The notes under the pieces: generated by a model
What the model saw: only the letters and a program-made list of their open reading frames with translations
Databases searched by the model: none
Told to the model about the DNA's origin: nothing
Position numbers and translations under genes: made by a program
Part shown: positions 38,436 to 46,398 of the stretch, piece by piece
How the letters are laid out: the number at the start of each line of letters is the position of its first letter
Numbering within the stretch: position 1 is the first letter of the stretch
NCBI GenBank assembly: GCA_963806455.1
Contig: CAWDXZ010000003.1
Span: 124,001-188,000 of the forward strand
Direction of reading: 5' to 3'
Length of the DNA: 64,000 bases
DNA from: Bog-756 sp963806455
GTDB taxonomy: Bacteria; Actinomycetota; Acidimicrobiia; Acidimicrobiales; RAAP-2

Positions 38436-39246
38436 GGGAGGTCGGGTCGAAGAGGCGGGCGGCCGCGTCTCCGAGGAAGTCGTTCATGGCGTCATCGCCG
38501 AGGGGAAGGGCGCGGGCTGCGGCCAGAGCCCGCTCCATGGGCAGGAAGGGGTGGTCCGACGCGAAGAGTACCCGGCCCCGGCCCCGGCGGGATCCCATGA
38601 ACGTGACCAGCGCCGGGTCCATGTACCGGGCCAGGTAGGCGGAATTCGACAGGTAGAGGTTGGGCCACTTCAACATGTACTCGATGAGGAGGTCCTCATA
38701 GGGATGGCCCATGTGGGCCCCGATGACGACCAGGTCCGGGAAGTCGATGAGCACGTCCTCGAGGAGGACGGGGTCCTGGCAGTGCGAGCGGACTCTCGGC
38801 CCCGGGATGCCGATGTTGATCGACACCGGGACACCGTGCTCCTCGCAGGTGGCGTAGATCGGATAGAAGAGGGCGTGGTTGAGCGGGTACTGGTGCACGA
38901 GCGGGGTGACCCGGACCAGGTCGAGCGTCCCATCGGCGACCCGGGCGCGGACCTCGAGCATCTGCCGGCGAGGACGGTCGGGCCGGTCCACGGCGGCCGC
39001 TACCAGCAGCCGGTCACGGTGCTCGGCGACCGCCGCCATGGCGGCCGGATCCGCGTGGGAGAGGCCCCCGGTGAGCACGGCGCGGTCCACGCCCAAACGA
39101 TCCATCTCGGCCAGCAGCCCGGCGGCCGTCGATCCTCCCTGGACGTCGCTGCCGAAGAACCCCTCGACGTGCCCGAACCCCGGCTGGCCGAGGAAGGCCT
39201 GGGCCGCGTCCTTCGAGAGTGCGTTGACCCAGAGATCGATGACCAT
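38428..39246 (-). CDS. amidohydrolase-2 family protein
   Basis: A 272-residue TIM-barrel hydrolase/decarboxylase. LFYPIYATCEEHGVPVSINIGIPGPR, DFPDLVVIGAHMGHPYEDLL, YMLKWPNLYLSNSAY and the catalytic FASDHPFLPMERAL are present; the N-terminal HxH is replaced by LWVN. The ATG at 39246 follows GAGGGAGTACACC. It heads an operon with the acyl-CoA synthetase and SRPBCC genes. It is paralogous to the gene at 32360, which lacks the SD motif. Likely acts on a cyclic or carboxylated catabolite. Confidence 0.8.
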   Translation of the reverse strand: MVIDLWVNALSKDAAQAFLGQPGFGHVEGFFGSDVQGGSTAAGLLAEMDRLGVDRAVLTGGLSHADPAAMAAVAEHRDRLLVAAAVDRPDRPRRQMLEVRARVADGTLDLVRVTPLVHQYPLNHALFYPIYATCEEHGVPVSINIGIPGPRVRSHCQDPVLLEDVLIDFPDLVVIGAHMGHPYEDLLIEYMLKWPNLYLSNSAYLARYMDPALVTFMGSRRGRGRVLFASDHPFLPMERALAAARALPLGDDAMNDFLGDAAARLFDPTSHG

Positions 39247-39452
39247 GGTGTACTCCCTCGGCACAGGGGTCGTCCGGCCCCGGGACGGCTGTCCGACCTG
39301 GTGCTGGGAAACTGTAGCGACCGCCCACCGGCAACGCTCCGGCCCGGCCCCTCCCCGGCTCGCCGGGGGGGCCGTCGGAACCATTGGGTTAGGTTTCGTC
39401 CGGGGCCGCGGACCTATGGCCCCTCGATCGTGGATCGTGACGGGGACCGGGC

Positions 39453-40079
39453 GTGATGGTTGACACAGACCGACAGGACGGGGCGAAGGCGTTCTTCGAG
39501 GTGGTGCTGGGCCAACGCGCCTGCCGCCAATTCAATGGCCAGCCCGTGGATGACAGCCTCGTCGAGGCCTGCCTCCGCGCCGCCACCCACGCCCCGAGTG
39601 CGGAGAACCGTCAACCCTGGGTGTTCGTGGTGGTGCGCGACTCGGCCATCCGCGACCGCATCGGCCAGCTCACCCGCCGGGCCTGGCGAGAGGGGGGGCG
39701 TCAGCACTCGGTGGGTCGTCTGTCCGGCGCCCTCTTCGACGATGTCGACCAGGGCGCCGAGGGGGGACTGGGATCGGCCCCCGTCATCATCGTTGTGTGT
39801 GGTGACACGGCCATCGGCCTCGAATCGACACTGCCGTCCTCGGTGTTCCCGGCCACCCAGAACCTGCTCCTGTCGGCCACGGCCGTTGGCCTCGGATCGG
39901 CCATGACCACCCTGGCCACGCTCTACCGGGCCGAACTCTGCGAGCTGCTCGGCCTCCCTCCGACGGTCCTGCCCATGGCCGTGGTCCCCCTCGGTTGGCC
40001 GCGCCGCCCCCTCGGACCGCCGCGCCGACTGCCCCTGGGGGACCGCGCCCACCGCGACCGGTACGGCCACCCCTGGTGA
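39453..40079 (+). CDS. nitroreductase family protein
   Basis: A 208-residue FMN-dependent oxidoreductase. GQRACRQFNGQPVDDSLVEACLRAATHAPSAENRQPWVFVVV is the classic N-terminal FMN-binding region. Later NLLLSATAVGLGSAMTTLATLYRAELCELLGLP and MAVVPLGWP complete the fold. Start GTG 39453 or ATG 39456. Members reduce nitro groups, quinones or enones. Divergent from the amidohydrolase operon, about 200 bp apart. Confidence 0.9.
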   Translation: MMVDTDRQDGAKAFFEVVLGQRACRQFNGQPVDDSLVEACLRAATHAPSAENRQPWVFVVVRDSAIRDRIGQLTRRAWREGGRQHSVGRLSGALFDDVDQGAEGGLGSAPVIIVVCGDTAIGLESTLPSSVFPATQNLLLSATAVGLGSAMTTLATLYRAELCELLGLPPTVLPMAVVPLGWPRRPLGPPRRLPLGDRAHRDRYGHPW

Positions 40080-40121
40080 CCGCGGGAGAGCGCGGCGGAC
40101 GCCCGTTCACTGGAGGTCGGC

Positions 40122-42767
40122 CTAGCCCAGGGTTACTCTCCGCGTCGATCGTCGTCCACCCCGGACGGCGGTGTCGATCCGGTCGTTGGTCAGATAGTCC
40201 CGGGTCTGATCACCGGTCAGCGGCCTCGAGAAGAAGTAGCCCTGGATGTTGGTGCACCCGAGGACGGTGAGCACCGTGCGTTGCCCGGGATGCTCCACAC
40301 CCTCGGCGGTCGTCTCGAGGTCGAGGGTGTGTGCAAGCTGCATGATCGCATTGACGAATCCCCGCCCCTGGTCGTCTCTCAGCAAGTTGTCGATGAACCG
40401 CTTGTCGATCTTCAGGATGTCGATCGGGAGATCGGCCAGGGCGGCAAACGACGAGTACCCGGTGCCGAAGTCATCGATCGCCACCCTGATCCCCGACTGG
40501 CGCAACGTATCGAGGGTGGTGATGACCGGCCCGGATTCGTAGGCCAGGATCGACTCGGTCACTTCGACGGTGAGGGACGAGGGTGCGAGTTGGGCGCGTT
40601 CGAGCGCGTCGGCCACCTGCTCGCTGAACTTGGGATTCGCCAGCTGAAGGCGCGAAGCATTGACCGACACGCTCGGCCGGAACCCGGGGAACCAGGTATA
40701 CCACCGGCGCGCCTGCTGGCAGGCCTCGAACAGCACCGCCGAGCCCAGGTCGAGGATGAGGCCCGACTCCTCGGCGAGGGGTACGAACCTGTCGGGCGGG
40801 ATGAACCCCCTCGTCGGATGGTGCCAGCGGGCCAGCGCCTCGAACGAGGTCGTGCGGCCGGTGACCGTGTCGACAATGGGCTGGTAGTGGACCGTCAGCG
40901 CACCGTCCCTGATCGCACTGCGCAGCTCCTGTTCAATGGTCATCCGTTCGACCGAGGCGGTGTGCATGGCGGCCTCGAACACCCGGTAGCAGCCTTTCCC
41001 CTCCCGTTTCGCCCGATACATAGCCGCATCGGCGTCGGACAGCAGCCGGTCCGGCCGGGTGTCGGCCCGGTTGGCGAGGGCGATACCCACACTGGCACCG
41101 ATGGCGACCTCGCGGCCGGGCAGCGTCAAGGGGGTGACCAGGGCGTCGAGAACCCGCTGGGCCACCCGGCCCGCCTGATCGGCGGCCTCGAGGTCGTCGA
41201 ACAGGATGGCGAACTCGTCGCCGCCCAGCCGCGCGACCGTGTCGAATCCCCTGAGGCAGCTGGTGAAGCGGTCGGCCACCGCCACCAGCAGGGCGTCGCC
41301 CGCGAGATGCCCGAGGCTGTCGTTCACCACCTTGAAGCCGTCGAGATCCACGATCATCACGGCGACGAATCCGGCGACCTGGGACCGTCGGCGAAGTGCG
41401 TGCTCGAGTCGATCGTTGAACAGCGCCCGGTTGGGCAGTCCGGTGAGGGGGTCGTGCATGGCTTGGTGTCGGATGACATCCTCGGCACCGAACCGCACAG
41501 TGGCGGAGAACACGATGCCCGAGACGCCCTCGACGAAATGCTCGTCCTCGGCGGTCATGGGTCCGTCCTTGTACACCTCGATGAACGCGATCGGCTGTTC
41601 GGGGTCGCCGACCGGAACTCGGAGACTCGGGCGGCCGCTGTCCAGCTCCAGCTGGTCGCTACCGACCATCTCGGTGCCGGCACCGAGGACCTGGCGGCCT
41701 CCCGCGCCGGCCGGGATGCCCACCACTCGGCAGGAACGGGCCTCGACGACACGGTCGATCACGGTCACAGCCGACCTCACCGACTCCTCCAGCGTCGTGG
41801 CCCGCAGCGCTTCCCGTCCGAGGTCCGACAACGCAGCCTGGCGCTCCATCCGCTCCCGGCGCTCCGTCACATCACGGGCGTTGAGGACCATGCCGGCGAC
41901 GTCCGGGTCGGCAAAGAGGTTGGTGGCGATGCCTTCCAGCCACCGCCATGCTCCATTCTGGTGGCGGACCCGCATGGAGAACTCCACCGATTCTCCCGGG
42001 AGTCCCTCGATCTCCCGGAGGGTGGCGCGCAATCGACCGATGTCGCCGTCGTGGACCAGGGCCCGTTCCGCGTCGAGCATCACCTCCGGTTGGTACCCCA
42101 GCACCATGGTGGACGAGGGGCTGGCGTAGGTCACCCGCCCTTCCGAACCCACCACGAACACGAGATCCGACGAGCTTTGCACCAGTGCCCGGAATCGGCG
42201 CTCCCGGCTCTCGGTCAGTGCCGCCGCCTCCTCTCGTTCGATCAGCGCGGCGCGCAAGGATCGGTAGGAGAAGACGATCCCCACCCCCATGAGGATCGCC
42301 AGCCCGTGGACCTCCGGCACCGGTATCAGCGAGGGTGCCCACCCCAGGGCGATCAGTCCCTCGCCCGCCGCCAGGCAGGCCAACGTCCAGATCACTATCG
42401 GGCCTTCGGACGGGGTGCCCGCCACGACCAGCGTCTCCTGGCCGACGAGGACCAGCCCGATGGCCAGGGCCGGACCCCACCCGGTGGCGTAGATCGTGGC
42501 GGTGACCACGATGGCCTGGGAGGCGATCCACAGGTGCAGGCGGCCCCGGCTGTGAGACCGGTTGAATAGCAAACCGGTCGTCGTCGTCACCAGCTGGCCG
42601 GCTCCGAGGATGAGGGGTACCAGCCAGATCGGTGACGGCGAGACGAGATGCAGTTGTCGCATGGCCAAGATGGCCACGGCTGCCAGCGGTGGCATCAACA
42701 GGACGGCGGCGAAATGGATCCCCTCCGTCTTGCCCCAGATCAGGCTACGGAGCCGCCGTACGTCCAT
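40122..42767 (-). CDS. membrane PAS-GGDEF-EAL cyclic-di-GMP enzyme
   Basis: About 881 residues. The N-terminal part has about seven hydrophobic helices (IHFAAVLLMPPLAAVAIL and onward), a PAS domain (FRALVQSSSDLVFVVGSEGRVTYASPS), a GAF-like stretch, GGDEF and EAL. DPLTGLPNRALFNDRL and ARLGGDEFAILFDD indicate an active cyclase. FEALARW, VTESILAYE, DDFGTGYSSFAAL and LKIDKRFI indicate an intact phosphodiesterase. Both activities are thus possible. The start is uncertain: ATG 42767 gives a natural beginning, but a GTG about 30 codons upstream is also possible; the frame back to 43088 is unlikely. Confidence 0.9.
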   Translation of the reverse strand: MDVRRLRSLIWGKTEGIHFAAVLLMPPLAAVAILAMRQLHLVSPSPIWLVPLILGAGQLVTTTTGLLFNRSHSRGRLHLWIASQAIVVTATIYATGWGPALAIGLVLVGQETLVVAGTPSEGPIVIWTLACLAAGEGLIALGWAPSLIPVPEVHGLAILMGVGIVFSYRSLRAALIEREEAAALTESRERRFRALVQSSSDLVFVVGSEGRVTYASPSSTMVLGYQPEVMLDAERALVHDGDIGRLRATLREIEGLPGESVEFSMRVRHQNGAWRWLEGIATNLFADPDVAGMVLNARDVTERRERMERQAALSDLGREALRATTLEESVRSAVTVIDRVVEARSCRVVGIPAGAGGRQVLGAGTEMVGSDQLELDSGRPSLRVPVGDPEQPIAFIEVYKDGPMTAEDEHFVEGVSGIVFSATVRFGAEDVIRHQAMHDPLTGLPNRALFNDRLEHALRRRSQVAGFVAVMIVDLDGFKVVNDSLGHLAGDALLVAVADRFTSCLRGFDTVARLGGDEFAILFDDLEAADQAGRVAQRVLDALVTPLTLPGREVAIGASVGIALANRADTRPDRLLSDADAAMYRAKREGKGCYRVFEAAMHTASVERMTIEQELRSAIRDGALTVHYQPIVDTVTGRTTSFEALARWHHPTRGFIPPDRFVPLAEESGLILDLGSAVLFEACQQARRWYTWFPGFRPSVSVNASRLQLANPKFSEQVADALERAQLAPSSLTVEVTESILAYESGPVITTLDTLRQSGIRVAIDDFGTGYSSFAALADLPIDILKIDKRFIDNLLRDDQGRGFVNAIMQLAHTLDLETTAEGVEHPGQRTVLTVLGCTNIQGYFFSRPLTGDQTRDYLTNDRIDTAVRGGRRSTRRVTLG

Positions 42768-43109
42768 GACAGGCAATCGACCAGGTGGCGGGCCATCTTG
42801 AGCCGGCGCCGCGTCTCGTTTCCGATCATCGGTCACCACGGGACGGATGCCGGGGGAAACAACCCCCTGACCAGTCCGTTTGCCCGGCCGGCACCGGCGA
42901 ACCGTGGCGATGGGCCCCATGTGCCGGAGCGCCGGTCGGAACCCGCCGAGGGCCTCGGTCACGAGGCCGGACCGAGCACCGGGCCTGACCCTGGATCTCG
43001 ACCGCAGAAGGGCGTGTGAGAGGACGCCGACCGGCACGGCAGCCGCTTGACCCCCGACCGGGTTGTGGCCAGACTTCCCTCGATTCACCGGGTGAGACGG
43101 GGACGGGCG

Positions 43110-43715
43110 ATGCGCAGGCGACAGGTCATCGGAGCAGCGACCACCGGCGTCGCGCTGCTGGCCGCAGCATGTTCATCCAGCAGCGCTCCGACCACCGCCT
43201 CGACGGCCCCGAGCGCCCAGCAGTACCTGCTCCGGAACGGCGACCTGCCGACCGGGTGGACACTCGACAACACCGCGCCGTCACCTTCCGACAGCTGCTA
43301 CTACGAGCCCCTGAGCAAGGTGCCGTCACAGTCCTATGCCCATGTCAATTTCGCCCAGGCCGGAGGTCTGCCACAGCTGGCCGAGGAGCTGGCCTTGTTC
43401 CCCACCGCCCGAGCGGCGGCCTCGGGGTTCACCGTCGCAAAGGCAGACCTGGACGGTTGCAAGACCTTCACGGAGACGGTGAACACGGAGACGATCAGCG
43501 GCTCCCTCAACACTGTCCCCTCATCAGCGCACGGTGCAAACAGCGCCGCCTACGACGCCATGCTCACCATCGGCGGTCGGCCCATCAACCAGGGGTTCCT
43601 CCTGGTCCAACAGGGTCGGGGCGTCATCATCGTGGCCCTGGCCGGCACCGGGCCGCTGGACTCGGTCGCCCTGCAGGGCTACGTCGACCAGGCGACGGCC
43701 AAGCTGCCGTCCTAG
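43110..43715 (+). CDS. hypothetical lipoprotein
   Basis: A 201-residue exported protein. MRRRQVIGAATTGVALLAAAC is a lipoprotein signal with lipobox LAAAC. The mature domain (YLLRNGDLPTGWTLDN, ALFPTARAAASGFTVAKADL, GRGVIIVALAGTGPLD) resembles the sensor-type domains of actinobacterial lipoproteins such as those of PknH. Three bases before its end it overlaps the GNAT gene end (convergent). Role unknown. Confidence 0.7.
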   Translation: MRRRQVIGAATTGVALLAAACSSSSAPTTASTAPSAQQYLLRNGDLPTGWTLDNTAPSPSDSCYYEPLSKVPSQSYAHVNFAQAGGLPQLAEELALFPTARAAASGFTVAKADLDGCKTFTETVNTETISGSLNTVPSSAHGANSAAYDAMLTIGGRPINQGFLLVQQGRGVIIVALAGTGPLDSVALQGYVDQATAKLPS

Positions 43716-44161
43716 AGGCCGGCCGGGGTCGCCGGCCCCTGCCCGAGGGTGACGAGTCCGGCCGCCGTCTGGGTGAACCCGCACGACAGATAGAAGCCGG
43801 TGAGGCGGGCCCCGTAGTCCACGTGCACGTACTCGCAGCCGGCCCGACGGGCCTCATCCACGGCCCTCCTCACCATTCCCCGGCCGATTCCGCGCCGGCG
43901 ACAGTCCGGAGCGACGGCGGTGTCGAGCAACGACGCATGGTGGTCTCCGTCCCACGCCACGTTGACGAAGCCGACCAGGTCACGGCCGCTGGTAGCCGTC
44001 ACCCATCCGAGGCTGTGGGGACGGCAGCGGTTCCACCGGTAGCGACCGGCGTCCTCTTCGAACGCGGCCGCGTGCAGCGCCTCGATCTCCGCTGCCGCCA
44101 CTGGATCGCGCCACCGGTAGAGCATCCCGTGCCGATCGGCTCCGACCGGTTCCACCCTCAC
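43712..44161 (-). CDS. GNAT-family N-acetyltransferase
   Basis: A 149-residue acetyl-CoA-dependent transferase. VGFVNVAWDG, LLDTAVAPDCRRRGIGRGMVRRAVDEAR (motif A with the RRRGIGRGM pyrophosphate loop) and YVHVDYGARLTGFYLSCGF complete the fold. The GTG at 44161 is chosen; the frame continues to 44407 but that part overlaps the next gene and is low complexity. Substrate unknown. Confidence 0.82.
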   Translation of the reverse strand: MRVEPVGADRHGMLYRWRDPVAAAEIEALHAAAFEEDAGRYRWNRCRPHSLGWVTATSGRDLVGFVNVAWDGDHHASLLDTAVAPDCRRRGIGRGMVRRAVDEARRAGCEYVHVDYGARLTGFYLSCGFTQTAAGLVTLGQGPATPAGL

Positions 44162-44279
44162 GCCTGACCATCTCGCGCGGTCTGCGGTCGCTCCTCTGGA
44201 GGAGCGGGCCGGCCGCTCGACGCGGTCGAAGGATCGGAGCGCCGCTCGTCTGGCTGCGGGCGCGTCGCCACGTCCCCCA

Positions 44280-44969
44280 TCAGGTGGGCTCCCAACGCCA
44301 ACCGTCGTAGTCTTCACAGGTAATGGCCTCACCGTCCCGGGGCGATCCCGCTGTTCCGTGGTCCGAGTCCCGGCAGTACTCCCCCGGCTGGTAGCAATCC
44401 CCCGCATCCGTCAGCGGAGTACAGGTGGGGGAGGCGGCCGGCCCCGGTATCGGCACCGCCGTGGTCGTCGTCGGTGGGGACGTCGGTATCGTTGCCCGCA
44501 CCGTGGCCGGAACGGCGGTTGAGCTCACCGGAGGCGCCGACGTCGCCGTCGTCCGTTGCACGGTCGTCGGGGGTGGGCTGATGGACGACTGGGGGCTGAT
44601 GGTCGTGGTGGTCACGATCGTGGTGGTCACGATCGTGGCCGCGGTGATCGTGGGCTCGTTCCCCGACGTTGCGGCGCCGAGCCCGGCGCTGAGCAGGATC
44701 AGAGCGGCGCCGGCCATCCAGAACCACCACAGTTTGTGGATCGGCGTCCTCGACCCAGATGCGCCGGGCGTGGCCGGGTCCGCGAGCTGGGCCGGAACGA
44801 GCCTCGGGTCGTACCACCGGCCATCCGACGCCTGCCACCAGCCCGGTCCCCGTGGTGTGGTGGCGCCGAGGACTGATGGTGGCCCCACCGGTGGCGACGC
44901 GTGCTCCGGTGGGTACCAGTTGCCGTCGGATGCTTGCCACCAGCCCGGTCCCAGGCACGCGTTGCTCAT
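44280..44969 (-). CDS. membrane protein with two DUF2510-like WW repeats
   Basis: A 229-residue protein. Two copies of GPGWWQASDG-x-WY (about residues 6-20 and 37-51) resemble the DUF2510/short tryptophan repeat of actinobacterial membrane proteins. Then comes one TM helix (LWWFWMAGAALILLSAGLGAA), an extracellular Thr/Pro-rich stalk of about 80 residues, and a compact Cys-containing C-terminus (CTPLTDAGDCYQPGEYC, AITCEDYDGW). The ATG at 44969 is preferred over the long upstream frame. It could be a cell-envelope sensor; no function assigned. Confidence 0.7.
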   Translation of the reverse strand: MSNACLGPGWWQASDGNWYPPEHASPPVGPPSVLGATTPRGPGWWQASDGRWYDPRLVPAQLADPATPGASGSRTPIHKLWWFWMAGAALILLSAGLGAATSGNEPTITAATIVTTTIVTTTTISPQSSISPPPTTVQRTTATSAPPVSSTAVPATVRATIPTSPPTTTTAVPIPGPAASPTCTPLTDAGDCYQPGEYCRDSDHGTAGSPRDGEAITCEDYDGWRWEPT

Positions 44970-45281
44970 GCCGCTGCTACCCCGTTGTCGAACTCGGTCT
45001 CGTCGGGCGCCCGAGCGTACCAATCGGCCCAAGTCCAGTCCGACGCAAGAGGAGTCCGGATGGGCGCACTCGGACGCCGAGGCTCGTCGACGGTCGGAGA
45101 CGCCGGCCCGGCCCGTCGACGTGGGGTTCCCCGGCCGGTTCGTCAGCTCCGGGCCGGACGAGCCGGGGTCGTCTCGCTTGAATGGATTCACCAGTGGGTC
45201 ACGACGTGTTCATCGCGGGTTCGGTGTCACGTAACCGTCCGTTTCACTGAGATTGATACAACGGATGAAGAGGATCCCGTT

Positions 45282-45320
45282 GCGTCAGCAGGCAGCGTCA
45301 GCAGGCAGCGTCAGCAGGCA
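45282..45320. repeat. 13-bp tandem repeat, three copies
   Basis: GCGTCAGCAGGCA is repeated three times head to tail, with a decayed fourth start (GCGACAACAGG). It lies in the 458 bp between the DUF2510-like gene and the cNMP-domain gene, about 110 bp before the latter. No hairpin or coding frame explains it. The rest of this gap shows no gene. Confidence 0.85.
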
Positions 45321-45427
45321 GCGACAACAGGTGGTGGACACTCTCTCCGGCGGTCCGTTGGTCCCGACCGATCCTCGCCAACGCTAGCCGGCGCGGGAGG
45401 AGACACCTCGCATCGAAGGAGGCCGTC

Positions 45428-45877
45428 GTGACCAGAGGGAATGCCCCTACCGAGCGATTGAGGGCCATTGAGAGCTTCTCGACCTGCACGACGAGACAGC
45501 TCAAGCAGATCGATTCGTTGACGACCCACCTTCGAGCAAAACCCGGGCGTGTGCTGGCCCGAGAAGGAAAGCGGGCTCTGGAATGCTTTATCGTCCTGCA
45601 AGGAATGGCTACGACGTCACGCGGCGGCCTGCCGGTCGGCCGACTGGGTCCCGGCTCAATCTTTGACGTGTCAGCCCTGCTCGACCGAGGCGAGCAGACG
45701 ACATCGGCGATCGCCGACACGGACATGGAGTTGCTCGTCGCTTCGGTCAATGAGTTCTGGACCATCTACCGTTCGATCCCCGCCGTGTCTACGCGGATTA
45801 TCCACCCGGGGCCAGGCGGATCACAGTACCCGATGCCATCCGTGCCATCGGCTCCCCGATCACCGACACGGTCGTAG
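45428..45877 (+). CDS. stand-alone cyclic-nucleotide-binding domain protein
   Basis: A 149-residue protein consisting of one cNMP-binding (CRP effector) domain: FSTCTTRQLKQIDSLTTHLRAKPGRVLAREGKRALECFIVLQG, then GRLGPGSIFDVSALLDRGEQTTSAIADTDMELLVASVNEF. The phosphate-binding cassette is altered (no RxA motif; EQTTSAI at that place), so nucleotide binding is doubtful. There is no DNA-binding domain. The last about 30 residues are Pro/Ser-rich and unlike the family, perhaps the result of a frameshift. GTG start at 45428. Confidence 0.68.
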   Translation: MTRGNAPTERLRAIESFSTCTTRQLKQIDSLTTHLRAKPGRVLAREGKRALECFIVLQGMATTSRGGLPVGRLGPGSIFDVSALLDRGEQTTSAIADTDMELLVASVNEFWTIYRSIPAVSTRIIHPGPGGSQYPMPSVPSAPRSPTRS

Positions 45878-45969
45878 ATCATCCGCCAGGGCCGGCCCCT
45901 CGGCCGAAGGTTCGGCCGGGATGGGCGCCCATACCGACGTGCGTTGTGAGTCAGTCGGCACGGGGTACG

Positions 45970-46190
45970 GATGACCTAGGGATTGTTGTGTTTCAGGGTG
46001 TCGTTGGTTCCGCCATGGCCGACCGGTGTCGTGTACCCACTGATGGCGTTGTTGCTGACCGTGTTGTACGACGCCGGACGGCGTGTAAGTACTCGGTGCG
46101 CCGCCCACTGAACCACCGCTGTCGGTGAGCGTGTTGCTCTTCACAACATTGTTGTTCGCTTGAGCGCCGCACGTACTGCTGGAATCGTCA
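45970..46190 (-). pseudogene. remnant of a parallel beta-helix repeat protein
   Basis: Read on the minus strand, 46190 to about 46075 gives AQANNNVVKSNTLTDSGGS and then, after a one-base shift, YNTVSNNAISGYTTPVGHGG, NDTLKHNNP and a TAG near 45976. The N-x-V/I-x-x-N-x-I pattern is that of right-handed beta-helix (NosD/pectate-lyase-like) repeats. Only the C-terminal end is left, in two frames. It directly abuts the displaced tRNA fragment and so lies at the outer edge of the integrated element. Apart from it the 323 bp here hold no gene. Confidence 0.5.
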
Positions 46191-46200
46191 ACGGACGATC

Positions 46201-46245
46201 ATGGTGGGGCTAGCTGGAATCGAACCAGCGACCTCAGCATTATCA
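46201..46245 (-). other. displaced tRNA-Ile 3' end (att site of integrated element)
   Basis: 45 bases match the 3' half of the tRNA-Ile gene at 51929-51973, including acceptor strand, T-arm, anticodon 3' side and encoded CCA. There are four mismatches, all in the T-stem and forming compensatory pairs (CTGG/CCAG here, CAAG/CTTG in the intact gene). The 19 bp at 46227-46245 are identical in both copies, the likely crossover core. No 5' half exists, so it is not a functional tRNA. Confidence 0.88.
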
Positions 46246-46341
46246 GGAAAGATAAGCCGGTCACATGACACCGGATGAACAAGAATGACCAGGTCAGGGG
46301 CTTGGACGTCGCAGAGTGACACAGCATGTTTTGGACTGGCG

Positions 46342-46374
46342 CGCGCGATAAACGCGCGATGAAACGCGCGATGG
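46342..46374. repeat. CGCGCGATG repeats, left end of the element
   Basis: CGCGCGAT occurs three times at 46342, 46353 and 46365 (11-12 bp apart), the last two preceded by AA and followed by G. The same unit occurs in direct and inverted form at 51822-51857 by the other end. They lie about 100 bp inside the crossover core and fit arm-type integrase binding sites. Confidence 0.65.
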
Positions 46375-46398
46375 CGCTCGACGGCGCCAAAGAAGCGA

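Noticed and set aside
42768..43088. 107-residue N-terminal extension of the GGDEF/EAL protein
   Set aside because: Low complexity, overlaps the region of the lipoprotein gene start, and lacks a start with a ribosome site; a shorter start is preferred.
45282..45320. CRISPR array
   Set aside because: The repeats are 13 bp and directly adjacent with no spacers; no cas genes in the window.
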